Shown piece by piece: positions 21,947 to 29,643 of a stretch of DNA of 64,000 nucleotides. The stretch is from Gammaproteobacteria bacterium. GTDB lineage: Bacteria; Pseudomonadota; Gammaproteobacteria; Steroidobacterales; Rariloculaceae. Both the position numbers and the translations under genes were made by a program. The stretch lies in the NCBI GenBank assembly GCA_036381015.1, contig DASVDR010000037.1, positions 62,001 through 126,000 of the forward strand. Reading direction: 5' to 3'. Below the pieces are notes generated by a model. It was not told where the DNA came from and ran no database searches. It saw nothing but the letters and a program-made list of their open reading frames with translations. Position 1 is the stretch's first letter. Each line of letters begins with the position of its first letter.

Positions 21947-24136
21947 TCACTTCGCGAGCGGATCCGGCCGCACCTGGAAGTGCACGACGAGCGGCTTGTT
22001 ACCCTTCCCGCCTTCCATCAGCCAGGGCGTGCGGTCGCCGCTCGGCACCCAGAGCCCGCGGCCCTTCCAGCCCGCGTCGGGATCGTCGATCCTGCCGTCG
22101 AAGCCCTTCGTATAGAAGCCGAGCGGGTAGGGCACACGCAGCGTGACGAACTCGCCGTCGACGAGGGCATGCACGCCGTCGAACAGGTTGCCGGTCGCGA
22201 TCGGCACGTTCTCGCCGAGACCGAGCGTGTTGTGCTGGTCGACCCACGTGTAGTAGCTCGACTCGGCGCTTTGCTCCGGAAGGTCGTCGAAGCCCGGGCC
22301 CGGGAAGCGGTAAAACGTCCAGCCTTCCGGGCAGTGGTCGCCGGTGGCCTCGGGTCCGTTCAGCGGCCCCTCGCATTTGCGCCGATCGAACGCGCCGAGA
22401 TGCCCGCTGCCGAGAGAGACCCAGACGACGCCGTTTCCGTCGATGTCCGCGCCTCGTGAACCGAATCCCGGCAGCGGCACGTTGTAGATCTCGGCGAGCG
22501 CCGTCGCGGGCGGATTCGGACCGGGATCGAGGCGCACGATCGACCCCGGGTAGCCGAACGTGGAGCCCCACACCGAATCGTCCACGGGGCTCGGCATCAC
22601 TGCGTAGAAGCCCGCCACGATGCGCTTGTCCTTGGACGGATCCACGGGCTCGTCGGGCTCGACGTAGTCGTCGCGGCGGCCGTTGCCGTTCGTGTCGAGG
22701 ACGAGCGCCGTCCAGCCTTGGGCTTGTGCCGCATCGCCGGTCTCGTCGAACAGCTTCGTGTTCAGCCAGCCGACCACCTGGCCGCCGCCGCTCGTCCACA
22801 GCGTGTGGTCGGGGTCATCGTCGAACTGAAGGTGATGGGTGGAGAAGCACGTGTCGACGAACGTGTACTCGCCCGTGTCCGGCTCGTAGACCGCCAGCTG
22901 CCTACCCGAGCGCTCGAGCGGGAAGAGCTTCGCGGACGGCTGGTCCGATTCTCCTCGGCAAAAGTCCGGGTTCGCGGGCGCGCGGATGCGCGCCGTGTAC
23001 CAGACGCGGCCGAGGTGGTCGAACATCGGGTTGTGCGCGTTCGCGCGGCTGTCCCAAATCGCTTCGTTGCCCCAATACGGGGAAGGCTGCACCGGCGGCG
23101 TCGACGCGGTCGTCGGCGTGTCGGCGTCGCGAACCGGCGCGTGAAAGCTCGTGGCGGTGTTCGCGACGGGATCGAGGATCGGGAACTCGTCCGTGCTGAG
23201 CTCCGGCGCGCCGTACAGCTTGCCGTAGGCGTTCGACGTGGGATTGCGGCGATCCGTGGACGAGAGGTCGTGCATGTACGCCTTCTCGGTCGACCAATCG
23301 CGCACGGTGACGACCACGTTGCGCTCGATGCCGGCCGGCCGCTCGGGCCGCGTGCGCGGCAGCTCGCCGGCCGCGATCCTGTCGGTCCAATCGGCGAGAT
23401 AGCGGAACGGCACGCCGCCGAGCTGCCCGCCGGCGATCCGGATCATCTGGCCGCCGGCCTGCCCCGACTGAAGACGACGCGTCCACGCATCGACGGAGCT
23501 TTCGAAGTCGCCGAGCGCGGGCGGAATCGTTCGCGTGGCGAGATGCCCGAGCTGGTGGCAGCCGACGCAGCCGAGGTTCTTCATCGTCGCGAGATACTGA
23601 TTCAGCCCGCCCGGCACGTGGGCGATCTCCGCCGGCGACGGCAGCTTCATCATCGAGTACCAGTAGATCGCGGGATAGACGCGGGCCGCGGCGGCTTCGT
23701 CCTCCGCGACGACGGCATCGAGGTTCACGTGGCGGCCCGGCCGGGCGGCGACCTTCTCGGAGTCGACGAGGCCGTAGCCGCGGACCCAGACGCGATAGTC
23801 GGCGTCGGGCAGGTCGGGCACGACGTAACGGCCGGTGTCGTCCGTGACGACGATCCGGGCGAAGCGCGTGCCGAGATCGTCGGTCTCGGCGATGACCCAG
23901 ACGCCCGCTTCCGGACCATCGGGGCTCGTGACGATGCCGCCGATGTCGTCCGCGTCGATCGCAACCTCGGCGTCCGTCTGCGCGGCGGCGGGCACGGCGG
24001 CAACGAGCAGCGAGGCGACCGCGAGGCGGACGCGCGGCCGAGCGGCGCTCGACGGCCGAAGCCGGTCGGCGGGCGCGGTCGGAGGGAAGCCGGCAAGGAG
24101 CATGTCCCCGCGGCGCGGGCGGCCGAGATTCGTCAT
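21947..24136 (-). CDS. Secreted CxxCH protein with carboxypeptidase-regulatory-like and predicted beta-propeller domains (paralogue 1)
   Basis: A 729-aa exported protein. After a long n-region there is a signal core (RLAVASLLVAAVPAAAQ). Next comes a carboxypeptidase-regulatory-like beta domain (GGIVTSPDGPEAGVWVIAETDDLGTRF..VVPDLPDADYRVWVRGYGLVDS). A single CVGCH motif follows in NLGCVGCHQLGHLATR, which could bind one c-type haem. The long C-terminal part resembles Vgb/NHL-type propellers (DHLGRVWYTARI, GADIDGNGVVWVSL, STHHLQFDDDPDHTLW). An EF-hand-like DTNGNGRRDD occurs near the middle. It is clearly paralogous to the gene at 33354-35519. Function is unknown. GAGGA six bases before the ATG at 24136 supports this start. 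Confidence 0.8.
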   Translation of the reverse strand: MTNLGRPRRGDMLLAGFPPTAPADRLRPSSAARPRVRLAVASLLVAAVPAAAQTDAEVAIDADDIGGIVTSPDGPEAGVWVIAETDDLGTRFARIVVTDDTGRYVVPDLPDADYRVWVRGYGLVDSEKVAARPGRHVNLDAVVAEDEAAAARVYPAIYWYSMMKLPSPAEIAHVPGGLNQYLATMKNLGCVGCHQLGHLATRTIPPALGDFESSVDAWTRRLQSGQAGGQMIRIAGGQLGGVPFRYLADWTDRIAAGELPRTRPERPAGIERNVVVTVRDWSTEKAYMHDLSSTDRRNPTSNAYGKLYGAPELSTDEFPILDPVANTATSFHAPVRDADTPTTASTPPVQPSPYWGNEAIWDSRANAHNPMFDHLGRVWYTARIRAPANPDFCRGESDQPSAKLFPLERSGRQLAVYEPDTGEYTFVDTCFSTHHLQFDDDPDHTLWTSGGGQVVGWLNTKLFDETGDAAQAQGWTALVLDTNGNGRRDDYVEPDEPVDPSKDKRIVAGFYAVMPSPVDDSVWGSTFGYPGSIVRLDPGPNPPATALAEIYNVPLPGFGSRGADIDGNGVVWVSLGSGHLGAFDRRKCEGPLNGPEATGDHCPEGWTFYRFPGPGFDDLPEQSAESSYYTWVDQHNTLGLGENVPIATGNLFDGVHALVDGEFVTLRVPYPLGFYTKGFDGRIDDPDAGWKGRGLWVPSGDRTPWLMEGGKGNKPLVVHFQVRPDPLAK

Positions 24137-24257
24137 TGGTATTCCTCGGAGCGAGATCGTCGCGACAGTAGATCCGGAGCGCGCTTCCATGCAAGTGGCC
24201 GGCTTCCCGGGCGATCGGTGCGCCGATCGACGCAGCCTGCACGGCCGGAAACCCGCA

Positions 24258-24286
24258 TTGGTCCGCTTTCGTCGGCGAGCTATACT
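24258..24286 (+). promoter_or_regulatory. Promoter for the hybrid histidine kinase
   Basis: TTGGTC (24258-24263), 17 bp, TATACT (24281-24286), about 200 bases before the kinase start. The 355-base gap 24137-24491 is otherwise a divergent control region with no gene seen; the leader from ~24293 to the start codon is unusually long. Confidence 0.5.
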
Positions 24287-24491
24287 CGGCCCGAACCGGA
24301 CCGCCGCTACCCATCGCGGCCGTTTGCGCGGGACATACAGCAGGACTCACTTGCCCGGAGTGGCAGGCGGGAAACGGTGCACGTTCATCGTTCGCGGCGG
24401 AGTCACGCTCGTCGTTCGATCCGCTCAGTGATCGGCCGGCGGCGCGGCACGACGCGCCATCCGACGTTGCCCCGGACGCGACAGCGTGCTG

Positions 24492-27400
24492 ATGCGATCT
24501 GAAACGGCCTACCCGGGCCTCGACCTGCTCCACGAGCGACTGTTCGTCGATGCGGTGGAGCCGATCGTCATCGAGGACCTCGACGGGCGCATCCTCGATG
24601 CGAACGCCGCCGCCGAAGCCTGGTACGGCTGGCGCAGGGACGAGCTGATCGGGCAGCCCTACACGATGCTCGTTCCGCCAGGCGAACGCGGACGCGAACA
24701 GGACTTGCGCGCGCAATGCGCGGCCGGTGCGCTCGTGCGCGCCGTCGAGAGCTCGCGCGTCACGAAGGATGGGCAGGCGCGCTTCGGAATGCTGTCGCTT
24801 GCGTTGCTGCGCGACGACGGCGGATATCCCGTGGCGATCGCCGCGACACAGGCTTCGGCGGGCCCGCGGGCGGAGGCGTTTCGCGTCTGGGCCGAGGTGA
24901 TCCCGGCCGCCGTGTTCGACGTCGATCTCACCGCCGGCCGCACCTACTGGTCGCCGGAGATGTGCCGCGTCCTCGGCCTCCCGCCCGACTCGGGCACCTT
25001 CGGCGCCGAAGGGATCGTCCCGGAGCACGTCCATCCCGACGACCGGCCGCGCGTCGAGGCGGCGATCCGGAGATCGAACGATCCGTCCGGAGACGGCCAC
25101 TTCGAGTCCGAGCATCGCGCCCTCGGCGCCGACGGCACGATCCGCTGGCTCCTGGTGAAGGGCAGGACCCTGTTCGAAGGCCAGGGCGCGGAGCGGCGGC
25201 CGGTCCGCGTGCTCGGCGTCGCTCTCGACATCACGCCGCGGAAGCGCGCCGAGGAGGCCCGCGCCCGTGCGCTGATCGACGTCTCGTCGCCGGTCACGTG
25301 GACGTGCGACGCCGAAGGGCGGGGGATCGAGGACTCGCCGTCCTGGCGCGCGTTCACCGGGCAGTCGGAGGAGGACTGGGTGCATGCCGGGTGGCTCGGC
25401 GCCGCTCATCCGGACGACGCGGCGGATGCTCGCGCCCGTTGGCGTGCGGCGGTCGAGCGCCGCTCCTCGGTGGACGAGGAGCTTCGAGTCCGACATGCGA
25501 GCGGCGACTGGCGCTGGGTGCGCATTCGCGCCGTGCCGCTGATGAACGACGACGACACGGTCCGGGGCTGGGTCGGCATCAGCGAAGACATCACGCACCG
25601 CAAGCACGCGGAGCTCGCGGCCGCGCTCGCGGGCGAGCGGGAGCGCGAGGCAAACGCGCTGCTCGACGCGATCTTCGCCGCCGCGCCGATCGGACTCGGA
25701 TTCTGGGACCGCGACCTGCGCTTCCAGCGTATCAACGAGCGTCTCGCCGAGATGCACGGCTTGCCGGTCGACGCGCACATCGGGCGCCGGATCGACGAGC
25801 TGCTCCCGGACATCGAGGAGACCGACGAGCTTTACCTCAAATGGCGCGAGATTCTCGCGAGCGGCGAGCCGTGGCTCGGCGTCGAGGTACGGGGCGAGAC
25901 GCCGGCGCGCCCGGGAGAGACGCGCACGTGGAAGGAGGACTTCTTCCCGGTACGGGTGCGCGGGCAGATCGTAGGGCTTGCCGCCGTCGTGCAGGAGATC
26001 ACCGAGCGACGGCTCGCCGAGGCGCAGCTCCGCGAAAGCGAGGCGCGGTTTCGCCAGATGGCGGATCACGCGCCGTTCATGGTCTGGGTCAGCGCGCCCG
26101 ACGGCGCGTTCACGTTCCTGTCGCGCAGCTGGTACGAGTTCACGGGGTTCCCGCCGGCGAGCGGGCTCGGCGCGGGTTGGCTCGATGCCGTCGATCCCGA
26201 GGACCGCGAGACGCTGGCGGAAGCGTTCCGCAACGCCCAGGCGCGGCTCGAGCCGTTCCGCAGCGAGTTTCGGCTGCGCCGCCGCGACGGCGAGTACCGC
26301 TGGGCCCTTCAGGCCGCCGTGCCGCGCTTCAGTCCCGGCAAGAAGTTCAAAGGCTACATCGGCTCGATCATCGACATCACGGAGCGCAAGCTCGCCGAGC
26401 AGGCGCTGGAGAACGCCGCCCGGCGCAAGGACGAGTTCCTTGCCGCGCTCGCGCACGAGCTCAGGAATCCGCTCGCGCCGTTGACGACGGCGACGGAGCT
26501 GCTCGGCCGCCGCCTTCCGGCGGAACCCGGCGTGCGCGAGCTCAAGGAAATGATCGAGCGTCAGCTCGAGCACCTGACGAGGCTCGTCGACGACTTGCTC
26601 GATACGTCCCGAATCACGACGGGCAAGATCGTTCTCCGGCGGCAGAAGCTCGACATGCGCGACGTGCTGCGCCACTCCGTCGAGACGAGCGAGCCGCTCG
26701 TCACGGCGCGCGAGCATACGATCGTGCGCGCCGAGCCCGATGCGCCGGTGCACGTCGACGGCGATCCCGTGCGGCTCGCGCAGGTCGTCACGAATCTCGT
26801 GAACAATGCGGCGAAGTTCACGCCGGCCGGCGGCCGAATCGAGATCACGCTCGAGGAGGACCGAGGATGGGCGGTGGTCACCGTGCGCGACAGCGGAATC
26901 GGCATCGCGAAGGAAGCGTTGCCGCACCTCTTCGACCCGTTCACCCGCGTCGACGAGCGGCGTGACGACGGCAGCCTCGGGCTCGGCTTGTCCCTGGTCA
27001 AGCGGCTCGTCGATCTGCACGACGGCAAGGTCGAGGCGAAGAGCGAGGGGGAGGGTCGCGGAGCCGCGTTCATCGTGCGGCTGCCGCTCGCGGGCGGTGC
27101 GGCCCGGGTATCCGGCGCGAGGCCCGAGCCCGCAGCGCCGGCGCTGCCGGCGCGCCGGATCCTCGTCGTCGACGATAACGAGGACGCCGCGCACAGCCTC
27201 GCCATGCTGCTCGAGAGTTCCGGGCACGAGGTGCGGGCCGCGGGCGACGCGCACTCGGCGCTCGAGATCGCGCGGGCGTTCGCGCCGCAAGTCGTGCTGC
27301 TCGACCTCGGGCTGCCGGACATGGACGGGTGGCAGCTTGCGCGCGCGCTGCGCGAACAGTCCGCCGGCGGGACCGGGCTGAAGCTGATCGCGATCAGCGG

Positions 27401-27500
27401 CTACGGCCAGCGTGCAGACCGCGAGCGTTCCGCGCACGCCGGCATCGACCGGCATCTGACGAAGCCCGTCGACTACACCGAGATCGCGAAGTGCCTTTGA
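24492..27500 (+). CDS. Multi-PAS hybrid sensor histidine kinase with receiver domain
   Basis: A 1002-aa predicted cytoplasmic sensor without membrane segments. Five PAS/PAC-type domains fill residues ~15-640; PAC endings such as GVALDITPRKRAEE, GISEDITHRKHAE, VQEITERRLAEAQL and SIIDITERKLAEQAL are visible. HisKA follows with the phosphorylated His at ~655 (ALAHELRNPLAP). HATPase_c comes next (NLVNNAAKFTPAGG, DSGIGIAKEALPHLFDPF, GLGLSLVKRLVDLH). The C-terminal receiver has its phospho-acceptor Asp at ~938 (VVLLDLGLPDMDGW) and the HLTKPVD lysine. There is no DNA-binding output domain and no partner regulator nearby, so the output is unknown. A GTG two codons upstream is an alternative start. 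Confidence 0.92.
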   Translation: MRSETAYPGLDLLHERLFVDAVEPIVIEDLDGRILDANAAAEAWYGWRRDELIGQPYTMLVPPGERGREQDLRAQCAAGALVRAVESSRVTKDGQARFGMLSLALLRDDGGYPVAIAATQASAGPRAEAFRVWAEVIPAAVFDVDLTAGRTYWSPEMCRVLGLPPDSGTFGAEGIVPEHVHPDDRPRVEAAIRRSNDPSGDGHFESEHRALGADGTIRWLLVKGRTLFEGQGAERRPVRVLGVALDITPRKRAEEARARALIDVSSPVTWTCDAEGRGIEDSPSWRAFTGQSEEDWVHAGWLGAAHPDDAADARARWRAAVERRSSVDEELRVRHASGDWRWVRIRAVPLMNDDDTVRGWVGISEDITHRKHAELAAALAGEREREANALLDAIFAAAPIGLGFWDRDLRFQRINERLAEMHGLPVDAHIGRRIDELLPDIEETDELYLKWREILASGEPWLGVEVRGETPARPGETRTWKEDFFPVRVRGQIVGLAAVVQEITERRLAEAQLRESEARFRQMADHAPFMVWVSAPDGAFTFLSRSWYEFTGFPPASGLGAGWLDAVDPEDRETLAEAFRNAQARLEPFRSEFRLRRRDGEYRWALQAAVPRFSPGKKFKGYIGSIIDITERKLAEQALENAARRKDEFLAALAHELRNPLAPLTTATELLGRRLPAEPGVRELKEMIERQLEHLTRLVDDLLDTSRITTGKIVLRRQKLDMRDVLRHSVETSEPLVTAREHTIVRAEPDAPVHVDGDPVRLAQVVTNLVNNAAKFTPAGGRIEITLEEDRGWAVVTVRDSGIGIAKEALPHLFDPFTRVDERRDDGSLGLGLSLVKRLVDLHDGKVEAKSEGEGRGAAFIVRLPLAGGAARVSGARPEPAAPALPARRILVVDDNEDAAHSLAMLLESSGHEVRAAGDAHSALEIARAFAPQVVLLDLGLPDMDGWQLARALREQSAGGTGLKLIAISGYGQRADRERSAHAGIDRHLTKPVDYTEIAKCL

Positions 27501-27520
27501 AGGCGGAACCCAACTATCGT

Positions 27521-27644
27521 GTCCCGCAAACATCTATGCATCGTGCTTGCCGGGACCGCCGTGAATACGTCCCTGTAGGCTCGCTCGCGGGCGTCCGTGC
27601 CCGCGAGCGTCCCGGCAAGCACGATGAATAGATATTTGCGAGAC
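27521..27644 (+). repeat. Long hairpin repeat, copy C
   Basis: The outer arms (GTCCCGCAAACATCTA..CATCGTGCTTGCCGGGA and their inverse at 27609-27644) pair with about three mismatches, two of which are G-U wobbles on the minus strand. The interior shares the copy A core (CCGCCGTGAATACGTCCCTGTAGG) and an inner GCTCGCGGGC/GCCCGCGAGC stem. It lies between the stop codons of the convergent kinase and ABC exporter genes, so it may also end transcription. A 6-bp microrepeat (cattca x3) follows at 27650-27666, abutting the exporter stop. Confidence 0.85.
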
Positions 27645-27663
27645 GTCGCATTCACATTCACAT

Positions 27664-29463
27664 TCACACTAGGTCCGGCACGGCCGACGGCGCGTCGACG
27701 GTGAGCTGAAGCTCCGCGAGCCGGGCGTAGAGGGCGCTCGTCTCGAGCAGCTCGGCGTGCGATCCGACCGCGACGATCCGCCCTTCGTTCAGCACGACGA
27801 GGCGGTCGGCCTTGCGAACCGTCGCGAGGCGGTGGGCGATCACGATCGTCGTGCGATGCTCCATCAGGCGCTCGAGCGCCTGCTGCACGAGCCGCTCGCT
27901 GTCTGCATCGAGCGCGCTCGTCGCTTCGTCGAGCAGCAGGATCGGCGGATCCTTGAGGAGCGCTCTGGCGATCGCGATGCGCTGGCGTTGCCCGCCGGAG
28001 AGCCGCATCCCCCGCTCGCCGAGGAACGTGTCGTAGCCTTCCGGAAGCGCGCGGAGGAACTCGTCGGCGGCGGCCGCGCGCGCGGCCGCCTCGATTTCCG
28101 CATCGCTCGCATCCGGCCGACCGTAGCGGATGTTCTCGCGCGCGGTCGCACCGAACAGCACCGTGTCCTGCGGGACCAGGCCGATGCGGCAGCGCACGTC
28201 CTCGGGCCGCGCCTCCGCGATGTCGACGCCGTCGATCAGGATGCGTCCCGCCGTCGGATCGTAATACCGAAGCAGCAGCTGAAACGTCGTGCTCTTCCCG
28301 GCGCCGGACGGCCCGACGAACGCGACGGTCTCCCCCGGCCGGATCTCGAGCGAGAAGTCTTCGAGCGCGGGCGACTGCGGGCGCGACGGATAGCGAAAGG
28401 TCACGCGGTCGAAGCGGATGCGGCCTTCGCCCGGCGTCGGCAGCGCGACGGGATGCGCCGGCGTGCGGATCGACGGCAATGCGTGCTGGAGCTCGACGAG
28501 CCGCTCCAGCGCCCCGGCCGCGCGCTGCACCTCGCTCCACATCTCGCTGAGCGACGCCGCCGAGACGCCGAGATAGCCGGCATAGAGCAGGAACTGACCG
28601 AGCTGCCCGAACGTCAGCCCTCCGCGAATGACTTGATGCGCGCCGACCCAGAGCACGAGCGTGATCGCGCCGAACACGAGCATCGTGGCGAGCGCCGTCA
28701 GCACCGCGCGTACGCCGATTCGTCGGACCGCGACGCGGAAGGAGTGCTCGACCGCGTCGCGAAAGCGCCGCGCTTGGAGAGTCTCGAGCGTGAAGGCCTG
28801 CACCGTCTGCACCGCGTTGATCGTCTCGCCCGCCAGCGCGCTCGCGTCGGCGATCCGATCCTGGGAGTCGCGGGATAGGCGGCGTACGCGGCGGCCGAGG
28901 ACGATCAGCGGCACGACGACCGCGGGCATCAGCAGCAGAATCATGCCGGTCAGGACCGGGCTCGTCGCGACGAGCAGCCCGAGCGACCCGACGAGCATCA
29001 CGCCCGAGCGCAGCGTGATCGAGATGCCGACGCCTGCGATCGACTGCACGAGCGTCGTGTCCGTCGTCAGTCTCGACAGCACCTCGCCGGTTCGCGTGAT
29101 CTCGAAGAAGGCGGGGTCGAGCCGAATCACGCGGTCGTATACTGCGGTGCGCAGGTCCGCGACGACGCGCTCGCCGAGCCAGCTGATCAGGTAGTAGCGC
29201 AGGGCGGCGAACGCGCCGAGCACGCCGGCGGCGCCGAGGAAGGCGAGAAAATAGCGATCGATCGTCTCGGCGTCTCGCGGTGCGAGCCCCTGGTCGATCA
29301 GGAAGCGCAACGCGATCGGCAGCGCGAGCTGCGCCGCGGCGGCGATCAGGAGCGCGGCCACGGCGGCCGCGAGGATGCGCCGATGCGGGCGCAGCAGCGG
29401 CGGCAGCGCGCGCAACGGCTTCAGCGAGCGGCTCTTCGGGCGTTCCGCGGGCACGGCGACCAT
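27664..29463 (-). CDS. ABC exporter, fused membrane and ATPase domains (MsbA/multidrug-lipid type)
   Basis: A 599-aa half-transporter. Six membrane helices cover residues ~30-310 (LRPHRRILAAAVAALLIAAA..). The nucleotide-binding domain follows with Walker A GPSGAGKST, signature LSGGQRQRIAIARAL, Walker B ILLLDEATSALD and H-loop VIAHRLATV. It would act as a homodimer exporting a lipid or drug; the substrate cannot be told. The ATG at 29463 (MVAVPAERPKSRS) gives the family length; upstream in-frame sequence belongs to the divergent promoter region shared with the acetyltransferase gene. Confidence 0.9.
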   Translation of the reverse strand: MVAVPAERPKSRSLKPLRALPPLLRPHRRILAAAVAALLIAAAAQLALPIALRFLIDQGLAPRDAETIDRYFLAFLGAAGVLGAFAALRYYLISWLGERVVADLRTAVYDRVIRLDPAFFEITRTGEVLSRLTTDTTLVQSIAGVGISITLRSGVMLVGSLGLLVATSPVLTGMILLLMPAVVVPLIVLGRRVRRLSRDSQDRIADASALAGETINAVQTVQAFTLETLQARRFRDAVEHSFRVAVRRIGVRAVLTALATMLVFGAITLVLWVGAHQVIRGGLTFGQLGQFLLYAGYLGVSAASLSEMWSEVQRAAGALERLVELQHALPSIRTPAHPVALPTPGEGRIRFDRVTFRYPSRPQSPALEDFSLEIRPGETVAFVGPSGAGKSTTFQLLLRYYDPTAGRILIDGVDIAEARPEDVRCRIGLVPQDTVLFGATARENIRYGRPDASDAEIEAAARAAAADEFLRALPEGYDTFLGERGMRLSGGQRQRIAIARALLKDPPILLLDEATSALDADSERLVQQALERLMEHRTTIVIAHRLATVRKADRLVVLNEGRIVAVGSHAELLETSALYARLAELQLTVDAPSAVPDLV

Positions 29464-29643
29464 GCGGTCAGCGTAACGTGGAACCGTTACCGCTGTCGCC
29501 GCGGAACCGATGCGCGGCGGTCCCGCGGCTGCTCGGCGCAACGCTGCCTTGACCGAGCGCGGGCTTTGCAGCCGTCGGCCGCGGCGCCGCCGATTGCGGC
29601 GACGGCACGAGGGTTGCAGGCGCTCCAGGGGGGAGTCTTGCGG

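Noticed and set aside
22902-27533. 1543-residue minus-strand open frame over the hybrid kinase
   Set aside because: It spans two real genes in conflicting frames and has shadow composition; the plus-strand kinase has full catalytic motifs.
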